A DNA stretch of 19,131 nucleotides from Planctomycetota bacterium (GTDB taxonomy: Bacteria; Planctomycetota; Planctomycetia; Pirellulales; Pirellulaceae): contig JAPLNJ010001103.1 of the NCBI GenBank assembly GCA_026692885.1, forward strand, positions 1 through 19,131. Direction: 5' to 3'. This document shows, piece after piece, positions 1 through 6,270 of this stretch; the stretch's first letter is position 1, and each line of letters starts with the position of its first letter. The translations under genes and the position numbers were made by a program. The notes beneath the pieces were generated by a model, which saw only the letters and a list, made by a program, of their open reading frames with translations, searched no databases and had not been told where the DNA came from.

Positions 1-1880
1 CGCGACGTACGAATGCTCTGCGCGATCACGTCCAGGGCATGTGATTGGCCCACAATGGTCCGTTCCATCAATTCCTTCAGGTTCAACACCGTGCGGACCT
101 CATCGGCGACCATGCGGCCCAGGGGGATCCCCGTCCAGCCCGCCACGGTCTCGGCCACGGCCTGCGCGTCGACGCACACGTGCACCAGGGGGTTCTCCCC
201 TTGGAGTTGTTTGAGTTGTGATTCGGTTGCGTCCAATTCGCCTTGGATGCGAACACGCTCTTCCGGAGCGAGCGGTGGGGGTGCCGGCTCTGCTGGGGGC
301 GGCGACGGTTGCTGGGCGTCGGTGTCTATGGCGGTCGGAAGTCCCTGCTCCAACTGGTCACGCCACTGGCGAATCTTGGCCACCCCTTCTCTTTCCTGTT
401 CCCAGCGTGTCTGGAGTTGCTCCAACTCGACTTCCGCGGTCTGTTTGCGTTCGCCCAACTCGGCCAACTCAAGCTGATGATTCCGACCGGTGGCCGCTTC
501 ACGCGTGAGAATATCGATCCACACACCCAGTTGTTGGATACGGCGCCGACAGTCTTCGATCAGCGGCGGTACGGCCGACTGGCTGATGGCGATGCGGGCG
601 CAGGTCGTGTCCAGCACGCTGACCGCCTTGTCCGGCAACTGCCGCCCCGAGATGTAGCGGTTTGACAGACGCACGGCCTCGGTCAGGCCCTCCTCCAGGA
701 TGCGGACCTGGTGGTGTTTTTCCAGCGTGCCGACCAGACCCCGCAGCATCTCGCAGGCGCTCCGCTCGTTCGGCTCTTCCACCTTGACGACCTGAAACCG
801 CCGCGCCAGGGCGGCGTCCTTCTCGAAATACTTCTTGTACTCAGCCCAAGTCGTGGCCGCGATGGTCCGCAATTCCCCGCGTGCCAGTGCCGGTTTCAAC
901 AGACTGGCGGCATCGCCGGAGCCGGCTTGGCCGCCCGCGCCGATCATCGTATGCGCTTCGTCGATGAACAAGATGATCGGCGTCGGCGAGGCCTTCACCT
1001 CCTCGATCACTGTCTTTAGCCGATTTTCGAATTCGCCCCGCACGCCGGCGCCGGCCTGGAGCAGGCCCAGGTCGAGCGTGCGAATCGAAAGATTTCGCAG
1101 CGCGGGAGGCGAGTCACCCGCGGCCACGCGCAAGGCGAATCCCTCGACGACCGCCGTCTTCCCGACGCCAGCTTCGCCGGTCAGAATCGGGTTGTTCTGG
1201 CGGCGGCGCGTGAGAATGTCGATGATTTGGCGGATTTCCGGATCGCGTCCGAGCACGGGATCGATGTCACCGCGGCGGGCACGTGCGGTCAAGTCGATCG
1301 TGAACTGATCCAGCGCCGGCGTCTTGGTCGGCCCTCCCGGTTTTCCCGCGACCACCGGTCCAGCCGCCGCGGTCCGCTCGACGGCTTGGCTGGCTTGGCT
1401 AGCTTCGTCCGTACCAGCCACCAGTGTGGGCAGGTCCCTGCGCAGGGCTTCGGGCGAGATTTTCTCGAATTCGGCGGACGCCGCGGACGTCACCCGCATC
1501 AGGGTCTCCTCCGACAGCAATGCGCACAACAGGTGGCCGGAGCGAACGGCCTGTTCTCCAAAATTGACCGTGCCTAACAGCCACGCCTCCCGGACCAGAT
1601 CGACGATACTCTGGTTGAGTGCCGGCGGCCGCGCGTTGCCGGTCTTGAGCCGATCGATCTGCTTGGTGAGGTCGGCCGAGAGGCGGGAAGTGTTCACGCC
1701 ATAATGCCGCAGCAGCACGGCCAGATCGGTATTGGAAACTTCCAGCAGCTTCAGCAGCCAGTGCTCGATCTCGACGTTGTAGTTGGTGCGCGACAGACAC
1801 AAGCCCGCGGCACCTTCCAGGGATCGGCGGCAGGTGTCATTGAGTTTGCTAATCAGCTCTTTGAGATTCAGTGGGGTCAT
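1..1880 (-). CDS. clpV: Type VI secretion ATPase ClpV/TssH, 3' end outside window
   Basis: Hexameric AAA+ ATPase that pulls apart the contracted TssB/TssC sheath in the cytoplasm so it can be reused. About 626 residues are visible, reading from the ATG at 1880 and running off the left edge. Residues 1-150 form the double Clp-N repeat. D1 follows with Walker A GEAGVGKT (235-242) and Walker B IILFIDEAH (302-310), then a ClpB-type coiled-coil middle region (about 430-520) rich in E, L and Q. The linker before the second AAA domain (TVAGWTGIPLGRM) is also present; D2 lies outside. ClpV rather than the disaggregase ClpB is inferred from the divergent N-domain and from tssA, tssB, tssC and tagJ in the same window. 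No clear Shine-Dalgarno precedes the start. It was originally divergent from the operon that now begins at 6.2 kb, with a transposon between them. Confidence 0.93.
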   Translation of the reverse strand, partial: MTPLNLKELISKLNDTCRRSLEGAAGLCLSRTNYNVEIEHWLLKLLEVSNTDLAVLLRHYGVNTSRLSADLTKQIDRLKTGNARPPALNQSIVDLVREAWLLGTVNFGEQAVRSGHLLCALLSEETLMRVTSAASAEFEKISPEALRRDLPTLVAGTDEASQASQAVERTAAAGPVVAGKPGGPTKTPALDQFTIDLTARARRGDIDPVLGRDPEIRQIIDILTRRRQNNPILTGEAGVGKTAVVEGFALRVAAGDSPPALRNLSIRTLDLGLLQAGAGVRGEFENRLKTVIEEVKASPTPIILFIDEAHTMIGAGGQAGSGDAASLLKPALARGELRTIAATTWAEYKKYFEKDAALARRFQVVKVEEPNERSACEMLRGLVGTLEKHHQVRILEEGLTEAVRLSNRYISGRQLPDKAVSVLDTTCARIAISQSAVPPLIEDCRRRIQQLGVWIDILTREAATGRNHQLELAELGERKQTAEVELEQLQTRWEQEREGVAKIRQWRDQLEQGLPTAIDTDAQQPSPPPAEPAPPPLAPEERVRIQGELDATESQLKQLQGENPLVHVCVDAQAVAETVAGWTGIPLGRMVADEVRTVLNLKELMERTIVGQSHALDVIAQSIRTS

Positions 1881-1944
1881 GCTTGTTGCTCGACTTGTTG
1901 GCGGAAAGAAGGGCCGTCAAATAGGAGATTGCACGAATCGGGAC

Positions 1945-1971
1945 ATTATACGCTTTTGAACACGGAATCAA
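1945..1971 (-). promoter_or_regulatory. Putative clpV promoter
   Basis: Read on the minus strand, a perfect TATAAT (1950-1945) lies about 65 bases upstream of the clpV start. TTGATT (1971-1966) sits 15 bp farther up, which is shorter than the ideal 17 bp. The -10 match is strong and the -35 is uncertain. Confidence 0.45.
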
Positions 1972-2020
1972 CCAGGGCTGACGGTGGAACGGCAATCGCC
2001 GCTCACGACAAAAGCCGGGC

Positions 2021-2028
2021 AAGACGCG
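2021..2028. repeat. Target-site duplication, left copy
   Basis: The 8-bp sequence aagacgcg lies directly outside the left terminal inverted repeat. The same 8 bases in the same orientation lie directly outside the right one (6133-6140). This is the footprint of a DDE-transposase insertion; IS1-family elements usually make 8-9 bp duplications. Confidence 0.9.
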
Positions 2029-2067
2029 GGTAGTGGGTCAGTTTCGATGACACGGTAGGTCACGGGG
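2029..2067 (+). repeat. Left terminal inverted repeat (39 bp)
   Basis: This is the exact reverse complement of 6094-6132. It begins GGTAGTG at the outer tip; classical IS1 ends also start with GGT. The inner part contains the stop codon (2060-2062) of the first minus-strand passenger gene. Confidence 0.93.
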
Positions 2068-2644
2068 CGGTAAATTTGGCCGGCGCATCACTCGACTGCC
2101 GAGATTGATATTCAGCACAAAGACGGTTCCTTCGTGCAATCAGCATCGCATCAAGCTGGCCCATCGCGACCTTGAATAATATCGCGGAATCGTTGCTTAA
2201 TTTTCTGGCTTCCGATACCGCCAAGACAAACTGATTCCGCTCTTTCTTTCCAAAGTTGGCTTGCAGCATAACCGGCAGAACGATTTCCAGTTCGTTATTC
2301 ACAACCTTGGCGAACTGCTTATACTGCCGCTTCTTGCCCAGCCATTGGGTGTGTTCAAAGAGGCGGTCCCGGTAGTCGGTAACGTACTGGTCTTCGGGAG
2401 GGAGGTAAGTTGGATACCGTTGATGGCGTGGCCGTTGGCCCCACGGGAGCCAGACCAGGACGATAAAGAAGATGGTCACACTTGATAGGCCGACTGCCCA
2501 CCAAAACGTAGGGCTATCCATCCACACCGGAAGTTCCTTCCAGTAGAGCGCGATTATCTGTGGAACGCCAAGCAAAATAGTGACAAAAATACTGACCGCC
2601 CCCGCAACTCCGATCACTGTTGTGCAGAGTTTCTTGATGTCCAT
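2060..2644 (-). CDS. Transposon passenger: two-TM membrane protein, unknown function
   Basis: A 194-residue protein starting at the ATG at 2644, with a good Shine-Dalgarno GGGAGG six bases upstream. Two hydrophobic helices (about residues 7-34 and 47-67) are separated by a short loop containing several Trp residues. A charged cytoplasmic-looking domain of about 125 residues follows, rich in Arg, Lys and Gln and probably helical. I do not recognise the family. Its last two codons and stop lie within the left terminal inverted repeat, so it belongs to the transposon. It has its own putative extended -10 promoter downstream of the transposase. Its role is unknown; a membrane-anchored effector or helper of the linked methyltransferase is possible but unsupported. 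Confidence 0.8.
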   Translation of the reverse strand: MDIKKLCTTVIGVAGAVSIFVTILLGVPQIIALYWKELPVWMDSPTFWWAVGLSSVTIFFIVLVWLPWGQRPRHQRYPTYLPPEDQYVTDYRDRLFEHTQWLGKKRQYKQFAKVVNNELEIVLPVMLQANFGKKERNQFVLAVSEARKLSNDSAILFKVAMGQLDAMLIARRNRLCAEYQSRQSSDAPAKFTAP

Positions 2645-2732
2645 GATGCCTCCCGGCTATTGTTCCAAATTCCGGGAGATGCTACGATATGCGTACTTGA
2701 ACGCACGGCTCTCCCGACATGAGAGCCAAAGG

Positions 2733-2754
2733 AACCGCCCTGCCAGGGGCGGTT
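2733..2754. terminator. GC-rich hairpin between transposase and membrane-protein gene
   Basis: An 8-bp stem (aaccgccc / gggcggtt) with a 6-nt loop. The T-run (2753-2757) follows it on the plus strand, so it is a textbook terminator only for plus-strand transcripts. On the minus strand it would sit at the extreme 5' end of the transcript from the promoter at 2767-2795, before the gene at 2644. A second small inverted repeat, ggctctc/gagagcc, lies at 2708-2727. Confidence 0.55.
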
Positions 2755-2766
2755 TTTCATGCGCGT

Positions 2767-2795
2767 AGCATACCAGATGCGTCTATGCCTGAGAA
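2767..2795 (-). promoter_or_regulatory. Putative promoter of the two-TM passenger gene
   Basis: On the minus strand TTCTCA (2795-2790), 17 bp, then TATGCT (2772-2767). The -10 box is preceded by TGG, giving an extended -10 (TGnTATGCT). It lies immediately after the transposase stop codon at 2808. Confidence 0.4.
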
Positions 2796-2807
2796 TACCG
2801 GCAACTC

Positions 2808-3719
2808 CTAGCCGTACTGAATCACGGCGTTGTAGAGGTCCTGGAAGGACCACAGGCGGTCGGTGACCTTAGCGGCCATCGCGGCGGTCACTCGTTGTCG
2901 TCCGGCCTGTCCGCTGTCGTCGCTGTGCCGTGTTCGCCAGCAGAAGTTGTAGTAAGCGGCGAACATGCCCACTGCAGCCGCGAGGCAGTCGAACTTCTTG
3001 GAAAACGCGCAGGTCAACCGCGTGAACCGCTTGACCAGATGCCGAATCGTGCCGTTGTTTCGCTCGACATGGCTGGTGCAGATTTCGCGAGCATTGAACT
3101 TCCCCTTAATGACGGTTCGCTTGGTTCCGACCATTTCCGAGGGGTCGTAGGCCATGCCGGCGTTGCGGTACTGCTTGATGAGTTGGCCGTATTCGGCGTA
3201 GGGACCGAAGGCCAAGTCCACGGCTTCCGGGTAGCCCGCAAAGCCGTCCGTCGAGATTCGGGTGGTGATCGTGTACTGCCCGGTCTGGTATGCGTGGTCG
3301 TCCGAGGCGTGCGGCTTGGGGCGATTCATGCGGCTGGCAAGGTCAGTCATTAGGCGGCGGGCCATGTCGGCAGACCGCTTGCCAACCGCGTAGGTGGCCA
3401 GTAGTTTGGTGTCGGCGTCTAAGCAGGTCCAAAGGTAGATGTCGCCGATGTCGGAACGCTCGGCTTTTTCGTCAACCGTCAGGCGGGCTTGCTTCTTTCC
3501 GCAGAACGTCCAAACCTCGTCCACTTCGACGTGCCGCAGATTCAATCCCTGAAGGCGGTCGTCAAGGAAATCCTTGCATGCGTTGCCGAACAACTGGAGG
3601 TAGCGGATAATCGTGCCCTTGCTGACGCCAGTTACCCGCGCGATGGAGCGGATTGAACTGCCTTCGCACAACAGACGCAGAACCAAAAGACGCTTCTCAG
3701 TCTTGAGTACGTTGGCCAT
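2808..3719 (-). CDS. IS1-family DDE transposase
   Basis: A single-frame 303-residue transposase that cuts and joins the element ends. Residues 5-45 form an N-terminal helix-turn-helix (SIRSIARVTGVSKGTIIRYL). The catalytic triad is recognisable: D67 in VEVDEVWTF, D158 in STDGFAGYP and E219 in SHVERNNGTIRH, followed by the basic stretch LVKRFTRLTCAFSKK typical of IS1. Classical IS1 needs a programmed frameshift; this one does not, as in several other IS1 subgroups. I chose the ATG at 3719 because GGGAGG lies 8 bases upstream. The alternative ATG at 3725, two codons earlier, is too close to it. The 8-bp target duplication fits IS1. IS1595 is the nearest alternative family but its motif context differs. 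Confidence 0.92.
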   Translation of the reverse strand: MANVLKTEKRLLVLRLLCEGSSIRSIARVTGVSKGTIIRYLQLFGNACKDFLDDRLQGLNLRHVEVDEVWTFCGKKQARLTVDEKAERSDIGDIYLWTCLDADTKLLATYAVGKRSADMARRLMTDLASRMNRPKPHASDDHAYQTGQYTITTRISTDGFAGYPEAVDLAFGPYAEYGQLIKQYRNAGMAYDPSEMVGTKRTVIKGKFNAREICTSHVERNNGTIRHLVKRFTRLTCAFSKKFDCLAAAVGMFAAYYNFCWRTRHSDDSGQAGRQRVTAAMAAKVTDRLWSFQDLYNAVIQYG

Positions 3720-3766
3720 TGTCATTCCCTCCCGTTAGTGTATTCGGTGCTTGTCCGTCTGTATTT

Positions 3767-3795
3767 ATTGTAGTTACGCTAATTAGGACAGACAA
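3767..3795 (-). promoter_or_regulatory. Transposase promoter
   Basis: Minus strand: TTGTCT (3795-3790), exactly 17 bp, TACAAT (3772-3767). The predicted start near 3760 gives a leader of about 40 nt containing the GGGAGG ribosome site. Its -35 box is separated by only 4 bp from the -35 box of the plus-strand promoter. Confidence 0.7.
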
Positions 3796-3799
3796 GGGC

Positions 3800-3828
3800 T
3801 TGACGTTATTATTTTCTGTAAATACAAT
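3800..3828 (+). promoter_or_regulatory. Promoter of the regulator-methyltransferase operon
   Basis: TTGACG (3800-3805), exactly 17 bp, TACAAT (3823-3828). The start codon at 3835 is only 6 bases after the -10 box, so transcription should begin at or next to the ATG, giving a leaderless mRNA. The interrupted dyads gttatt...aataac (3805-3830) and cttgtc...gacaag overlap the promoters and could be operators. Confidence 0.72.
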
Positions 3829-3834
3829 AACTGC

Positions 3835-4038
3835 ATGAAAACCAAACGCGGGAGAGGCAGGCCGACCAAGCTGCCCGGAGAAGTCCTGGACAAGACGCTG
3901 CAATTGCGGCTTCGTGAATCGGAGCACGCGGCGTGGTCGCAGGCTGCTGAGCGGGCCAACATGGTCTTGTCGGTGTGGATTAGGCGAGTGCTGGCCAAGG
4001 AAGCCAACGCAGGGAGCGGCGAACAGCCGACAGTGTAA
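3835..4038 (+). CDS. Ribbon-helix-helix DNA-binding protein, probable regulator
   Basis: A 67-residue basic protein. Residues 1-15 are rich in Lys and Arg (KTKRGRGRPTK). Then comes a strand LDKTLQLRL (about 18-26), helix SEHAAWSQAAERA (28-40) and helix LSVWIRRVLAKEA (45-58), the CopG/Arc-type ribbon-helix-helix layout. Such proteins bind DNA as dimers through the strand and often autoregulate. It is the first gene after a strong promoter, with the ATG so close to the -10 box that the transcript is predicted to be leaderless. Its stop overlaps the methyltransferase start by one base (TAATG), so the two are translationally coupled. The likely role is repressing this promoter and the back-to-back transposase promoter, to control enzyme dose and transposition. 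That role is inferred. Confidence 0.78.
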   Translation: MKTKRGRGRPTKLPGEVLDKTLQLRLRESEHAAWSQAAERANMVLSVWIRRVLAKEANAGSGEQPTV

Positions 4039-5513
4039 TGGGCAAAGCACGGAAGCCAGCCGGACAGCAAGACCTGTTTCCGCTACGGCGCACCCAGGCG
4101 ATCTACTGCGGCGACAATCTCCAGCAACTGCCGCAAATCCCCAGTGAATCCGTAGACTTGATCTACATCGACCCACCGTTTAACTCCAACCGCAGCTACG
4201 AGGTCTTCTGGGGCGAGGCCAAGGAGAAGCGGGCCTTTGACGATCGGCACGCATCGACGCAAGCCTACATCGAATACATGCGTCCCAGGTGTACGGAGCT
4301 GGCTCGCGTCCTAAAGAAGACCGGCAGCTTCTACTACCACTGCGACTGGCACGCCAGCCACTACGTCAAGGTGATGCTAGACGAGATCCTTGGGGAAAAT
4401 GCTTTCCAGTCTGAAATCATTTGGAAGCGGGCGACAGCGAAAAGCCTCGCTTTCAAGGGATTCCCGAACAATCACGACGCGATTCTGTATTATACGGGAG
4501 GCCCAGACTTTACATGGAACAGGCCGTTCATCGGGTATGACACTGACGACCTCGACGCAAAGACCCTACGTAAATACTGTCATGTCGATCCCGATGGCAG
4601 ACGTTATACGCTCGGCGATCTCACTAACCCGAATCCAGATAGGCCAAACCTCAAGTACGACTTCATGGGTCACACCAAGGTTTGGCGATGGACGAAAGAG
4701 CGAATGCAAGATGCGTATAATCAGGGGATAGTCATTCAGCCAAGTGCTGGGGCTGTTCCGCGAGTAAAGCGGTATCTTGATGAGCAAGAGGGGCGATCGG
4801 TAGATACAGTATGGATAGACATTGCACCCATTAACTCGCAAGCCGACGAGAGGATTGGCTACCCCACACAGAAGCCGCTAGTGCTATTGGAGCGTATCGT
4901 CAGCGCCAGCAGTAACCCCGGCGACCTAATCCTTGACGCCTTCTGCGGCTGTGGTACGGCCCTAGTGGCAGCCGAGAAATTGGACCGCCGTTGGATTGGC
5001 ATCGACATCTCGCCCACGGCCTGCCGTGTCGTGGGTGATCGCCTGGAAGTGGTGTGCAAACTGAAAAACGGCCCAGACTTCGCAATCCTTGGACTTCCCC
5101 GCAAGGAAGCGGAACTCCGCGACATGCCGCCGTTTGAGTTTGAGAGTTGGGCCGTCATTGCCCTGGGTGGCAACCCGAATCGTGCCAAGGTTGGCGACAT
5201 GGGCATGGACGGGAAAATCTTCCCGGTGTCATCCACGCCTGTGACCGGCAAGCAACCCGGCGAGTTGGGATTCATGGATGCCTGGTATCCCGTCCAGGTC
5301 AAGCAGAAGGACAAGGCCGGCAGACCCGATATCGACGCATTCGAGGCGGTGATGATGCGTGAGAATCGCGACAAGGGATACTTTGTCTCGTTCGGCTTCA
5401 CGTCAGACGCATTGACGGAGATCGGGGCATTCTTCAAGCGGACCGGCAAGTCTATTGTGCCCCTGACCGTCCGCGACATCCTAGACGAGATGATCGCCAT
5501 GAAGTTGACGTAG
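4038..5513 (+). CDS. Beta-class amino DNA methyltransferase fused to Mrr-like PD-(D/E)XK nuclease domain
   Basis: A 491-residue protein with two parts. Residues 20-345 form a DNA adenine-N6 or cytosine-N4 methyltransferase. The catalytic motif DPPF (45-48) comes first and the AdoMet-binding motif DAFCGCGT (300-307) last, which is the beta-class order. GYPTQKPLVLLERI (274-287) is the usual segment before motif I. Residues about 150-260 would be the target recognition region. Residues 365-491 look like a restriction endonuclease-like fold of the Mrr type: FESWAVIALGG, then GMDGKI (D391 as metal ligand), then WYPVQVKQKD (Q420-x-K422), then a strand and helix. One chain could therefore both methylate and cut, or the nuclease-like part may only bind DNA. 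The gene is coupled to the regulator before it. Confidence 0.88.
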   Translation: MGKARKPAGQQDLFPLRRTQAIYCGDNLQQLPQIPSESVDLIYIDPPFNSNRSYEVFWGEAKEKRAFDDRHASTQAYIEYMRPRCTELARVLKKTGSFYYHCDWHASHYVKVMLDEILGENAFQSEIIWKRATAKSLAFKGFPNNHDAILYYTGGPDFTWNRPFIGYDTDDLDAKTLRKYCHVDPDGRRYTLGDLTNPNPDRPNLKYDFMGHTKVWRWTKERMQDAYNQGIVIQPSAGAVPRVKRYLDEQEGRSVDTVWIDIAPINSQADERIGYPTQKPLVLLERIVSASSNPGDLILDAFCGCGTALVAAEKLDRRWIGIDISPTACRVVGDRLEVVCKLKNGPDFAILGLPRKEAELRDMPPFEFESWAVIALGGNPNRAKVGDMGMDGKIFPVSSTPVTGKQPGELGFMDAWYPVQVKQKDKAGRPDIDAFEAVMMRENRDKGYFVSFGFTSDALTEIGAFFKRTGKSIVPLTVRDILDEMIAMKLT

Positions 5514-5533
5514 GAGCTTGGTTGAATCGGGTA

Positions 5534-5562
5534 GTGATTCGTTTCCTGTGATGTGCTACAAT
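5534..5562 (+). promoter_or_regulatory. Putative extended -10 promoter of the last passenger gene
   Basis: TGC-TACAAT (5554-5562) with a weak GTGATT at -35 (5534-5539), 17 bp apart. It matches the design of the promoter before the two-TM gene: an extended -10 immediately followed by a GC-rich hairpin. Confidence 0.4.
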
Positions 5563-5564
5563 GC

Positions 5565-5594
5565 AAAACGCCACGGCTGGAACCGTGGCGTTTT
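5565..5594. terminator. Strong symmetrical hairpin after the methyltransferase
   Basis: A perfect 12-bp stem, aaaacgccacgg / ccgtggcgtttt, with a 6-nt loop. It is A-rich on the left and T-rich on the right, so it can terminate in both directions. It lies 52 bases after the methyltransferase stop. It could equally be a 5' hairpin on the transcript starting just before it, leading to the gene at 5684. Confidence 0.7.
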
Positions 5595-5683
5595 GTCGTT
5601 TCAGGCCGGAGGCGGCCGGCGCTGTAGGTACGCGCATCGTATGCCTTCCGGCTACTTGGGTCAATAGCTTGGAGGGTGATTTA

Positions 5684-6049
5684 ATGGTGGAGTGGATCAT
5701 GTCTATTGCCACGGTATGCGAGGCGGCAATCGCTACGGGAAAGGTTCTGCAAAAACTCCTCCCTGACCAATTGTCCGCAAAGGAGCAAGAATTGCTCAGA
5801 TCGGCATCAGCCGACGGTTTGATTCACCTTCGTTATGACGACCTGGCCGGCAAGCATGTCGCCACGTCGACGAGGGAATTCGCAGACGATGACGCAGCGA
5901 TAACCGAAAGTTATCTCCACGCCTTTGTAAAGATTTGCGACTACGGCCTTGTAACGCACCAGAAGGAGTCAGTGTTTCGTTTAAGTCATAAAGGGTTTGG
6001 AATTGCTAGAAAACTCAAAAACGGCACGTCAGGACACGAGGGATTGTGA
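5684..6049 (+). CDS. Small passenger protein with winged-helix-like end, unknown function
   Basis: A 121-residue protein. The ATG at 5684 is chosen because GGAGGG lies 7 bases upstream; an in-frame ATG at 5561 falls inside the -10/hairpin region and is unlikely. The N-terminal half is helical (ATVCEAAIATGKVLQKLL, then LSAKEQELLRSAS). The C-terminal half ends with a beta-hairpin and helix (LVTHQKESVFRLSHKGFGIARKL), as in winged-helix DNA-binding domains. I do not recognise the family. It ends 45 bases before the right terminal inverted repeat and is the last gene of the transposon. A DNA-binding or regulatory role is only suggested by shape. Confidence 0.72.
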   Translation: MVEWIMSIATVCEAAIATGKVLQKLLPDQLSAKEQELLRSASADGLIHLRYDDLAGKHVATSTREFADDDAAITESYLHAFVKICDYGLVTHQKESVFRLSHKGFGIARKLKNGTSGHEGL

Positions 6050-6093
6050 TCCGCTGCCGTCGAACATAAACGGACTGATCGCCGACCATCCAA

Positions 6094-6132
6094 CCCCGTG
6101 ACCTACCGTGTCATCGAAACTGACCCACTACC
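6094..6132 (-). repeat. Right terminal inverted repeat (39 bp)
   Basis: Exact reverse complement of 2029-2067, with no mismatch over 39 bases. The match breaks at once on both sides (a/g inside, target duplication outside), which fixes the transposon end at 6132. Confidence 0.93.
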
Positions 6133-6140
6133 AAGACGCG
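6133..6140. repeat. Target-site duplication, right copy
   Basis: aagacgcg, identical and in direct orientation to 2021-2028. Removing the element and one copy restores a small hairpin (ccgggc ... gcccgg) with the target in its loop. Confidence 0.9.
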
Positions 6141-6147
6141 CCCGGTC

Positions 6148-6176
6148 TTGACAGCATGGCTGCCAACTGCTAGCTG
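6148..6176 (+). promoter_or_regulatory. Putative promoter of the type VI operon
   Basis: A perfect TTGACA (6148-6153) is followed 17 bp later by TAGCTG (6171-6176). The latter is a poor -10 box but is preceded by TGC, as in extended -10 promoters. It lies only 8 bases outside the transposon duplication, so the insertion just missed it but removed whatever regulatory DNA lay upstream. Confidence 0.35.
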
Positions 6177-6270
6177 ATGGAAGCAAGGTGCCCCTTACCA
6201 TTCCGGAAAATCTTTTAGAATATCGCCGGGCACCCCTGTCTTGATCGCTCTGACCGATGGTGAGAGAATA

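Larger units (their letters stand above)
2029..6132. mobile_element. IS1-family transposon with passenger genes (4,104 bp)
   Basis: The element is bounded by perfect 39-bp inverted repeats starting GGTAGTGGGTCAG and flanked by identical 8-bp direct repeats, so both ends are exact. It holds an IS1-family transposase (minus) plus four other genes: a two-TM protein (minus), a ribbon-helix-helix protein, a methyltransferase-nuclease fusion and a small winged-helix-like protein (all plus). Known IS1 is about 770 bp, so some 3 kb here is cargo. This fits the 'transporter IS' concept of an IS with passengers not needed for transposition. Exact TIRs, a matching TSD and apparently intact frames suggest recent insertion and possible activity. 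It sits between clpV and the type VI operon. Confidence 0.9.

Noticed and set aside
13..2033. Several plus-strand frames over the first 2 kb
   Set aside because: They are antisense to clpV, whose Walker motifs and Clp-N repeats are clear on the minus strand.
4859..5566. Minus-strand frame of 235 codons
   Set aside because: Antisense to the methyltransferase motif I and nuclease-like domain; no motif of its own.
5561..5683. Upstream extension of the last passenger gene to the ATG at 5561
   Set aside because: It would translate through the -10 box and the 12-bp hairpin, while the ATG at 5684 has a near-perfect Shine-Dalgarno.
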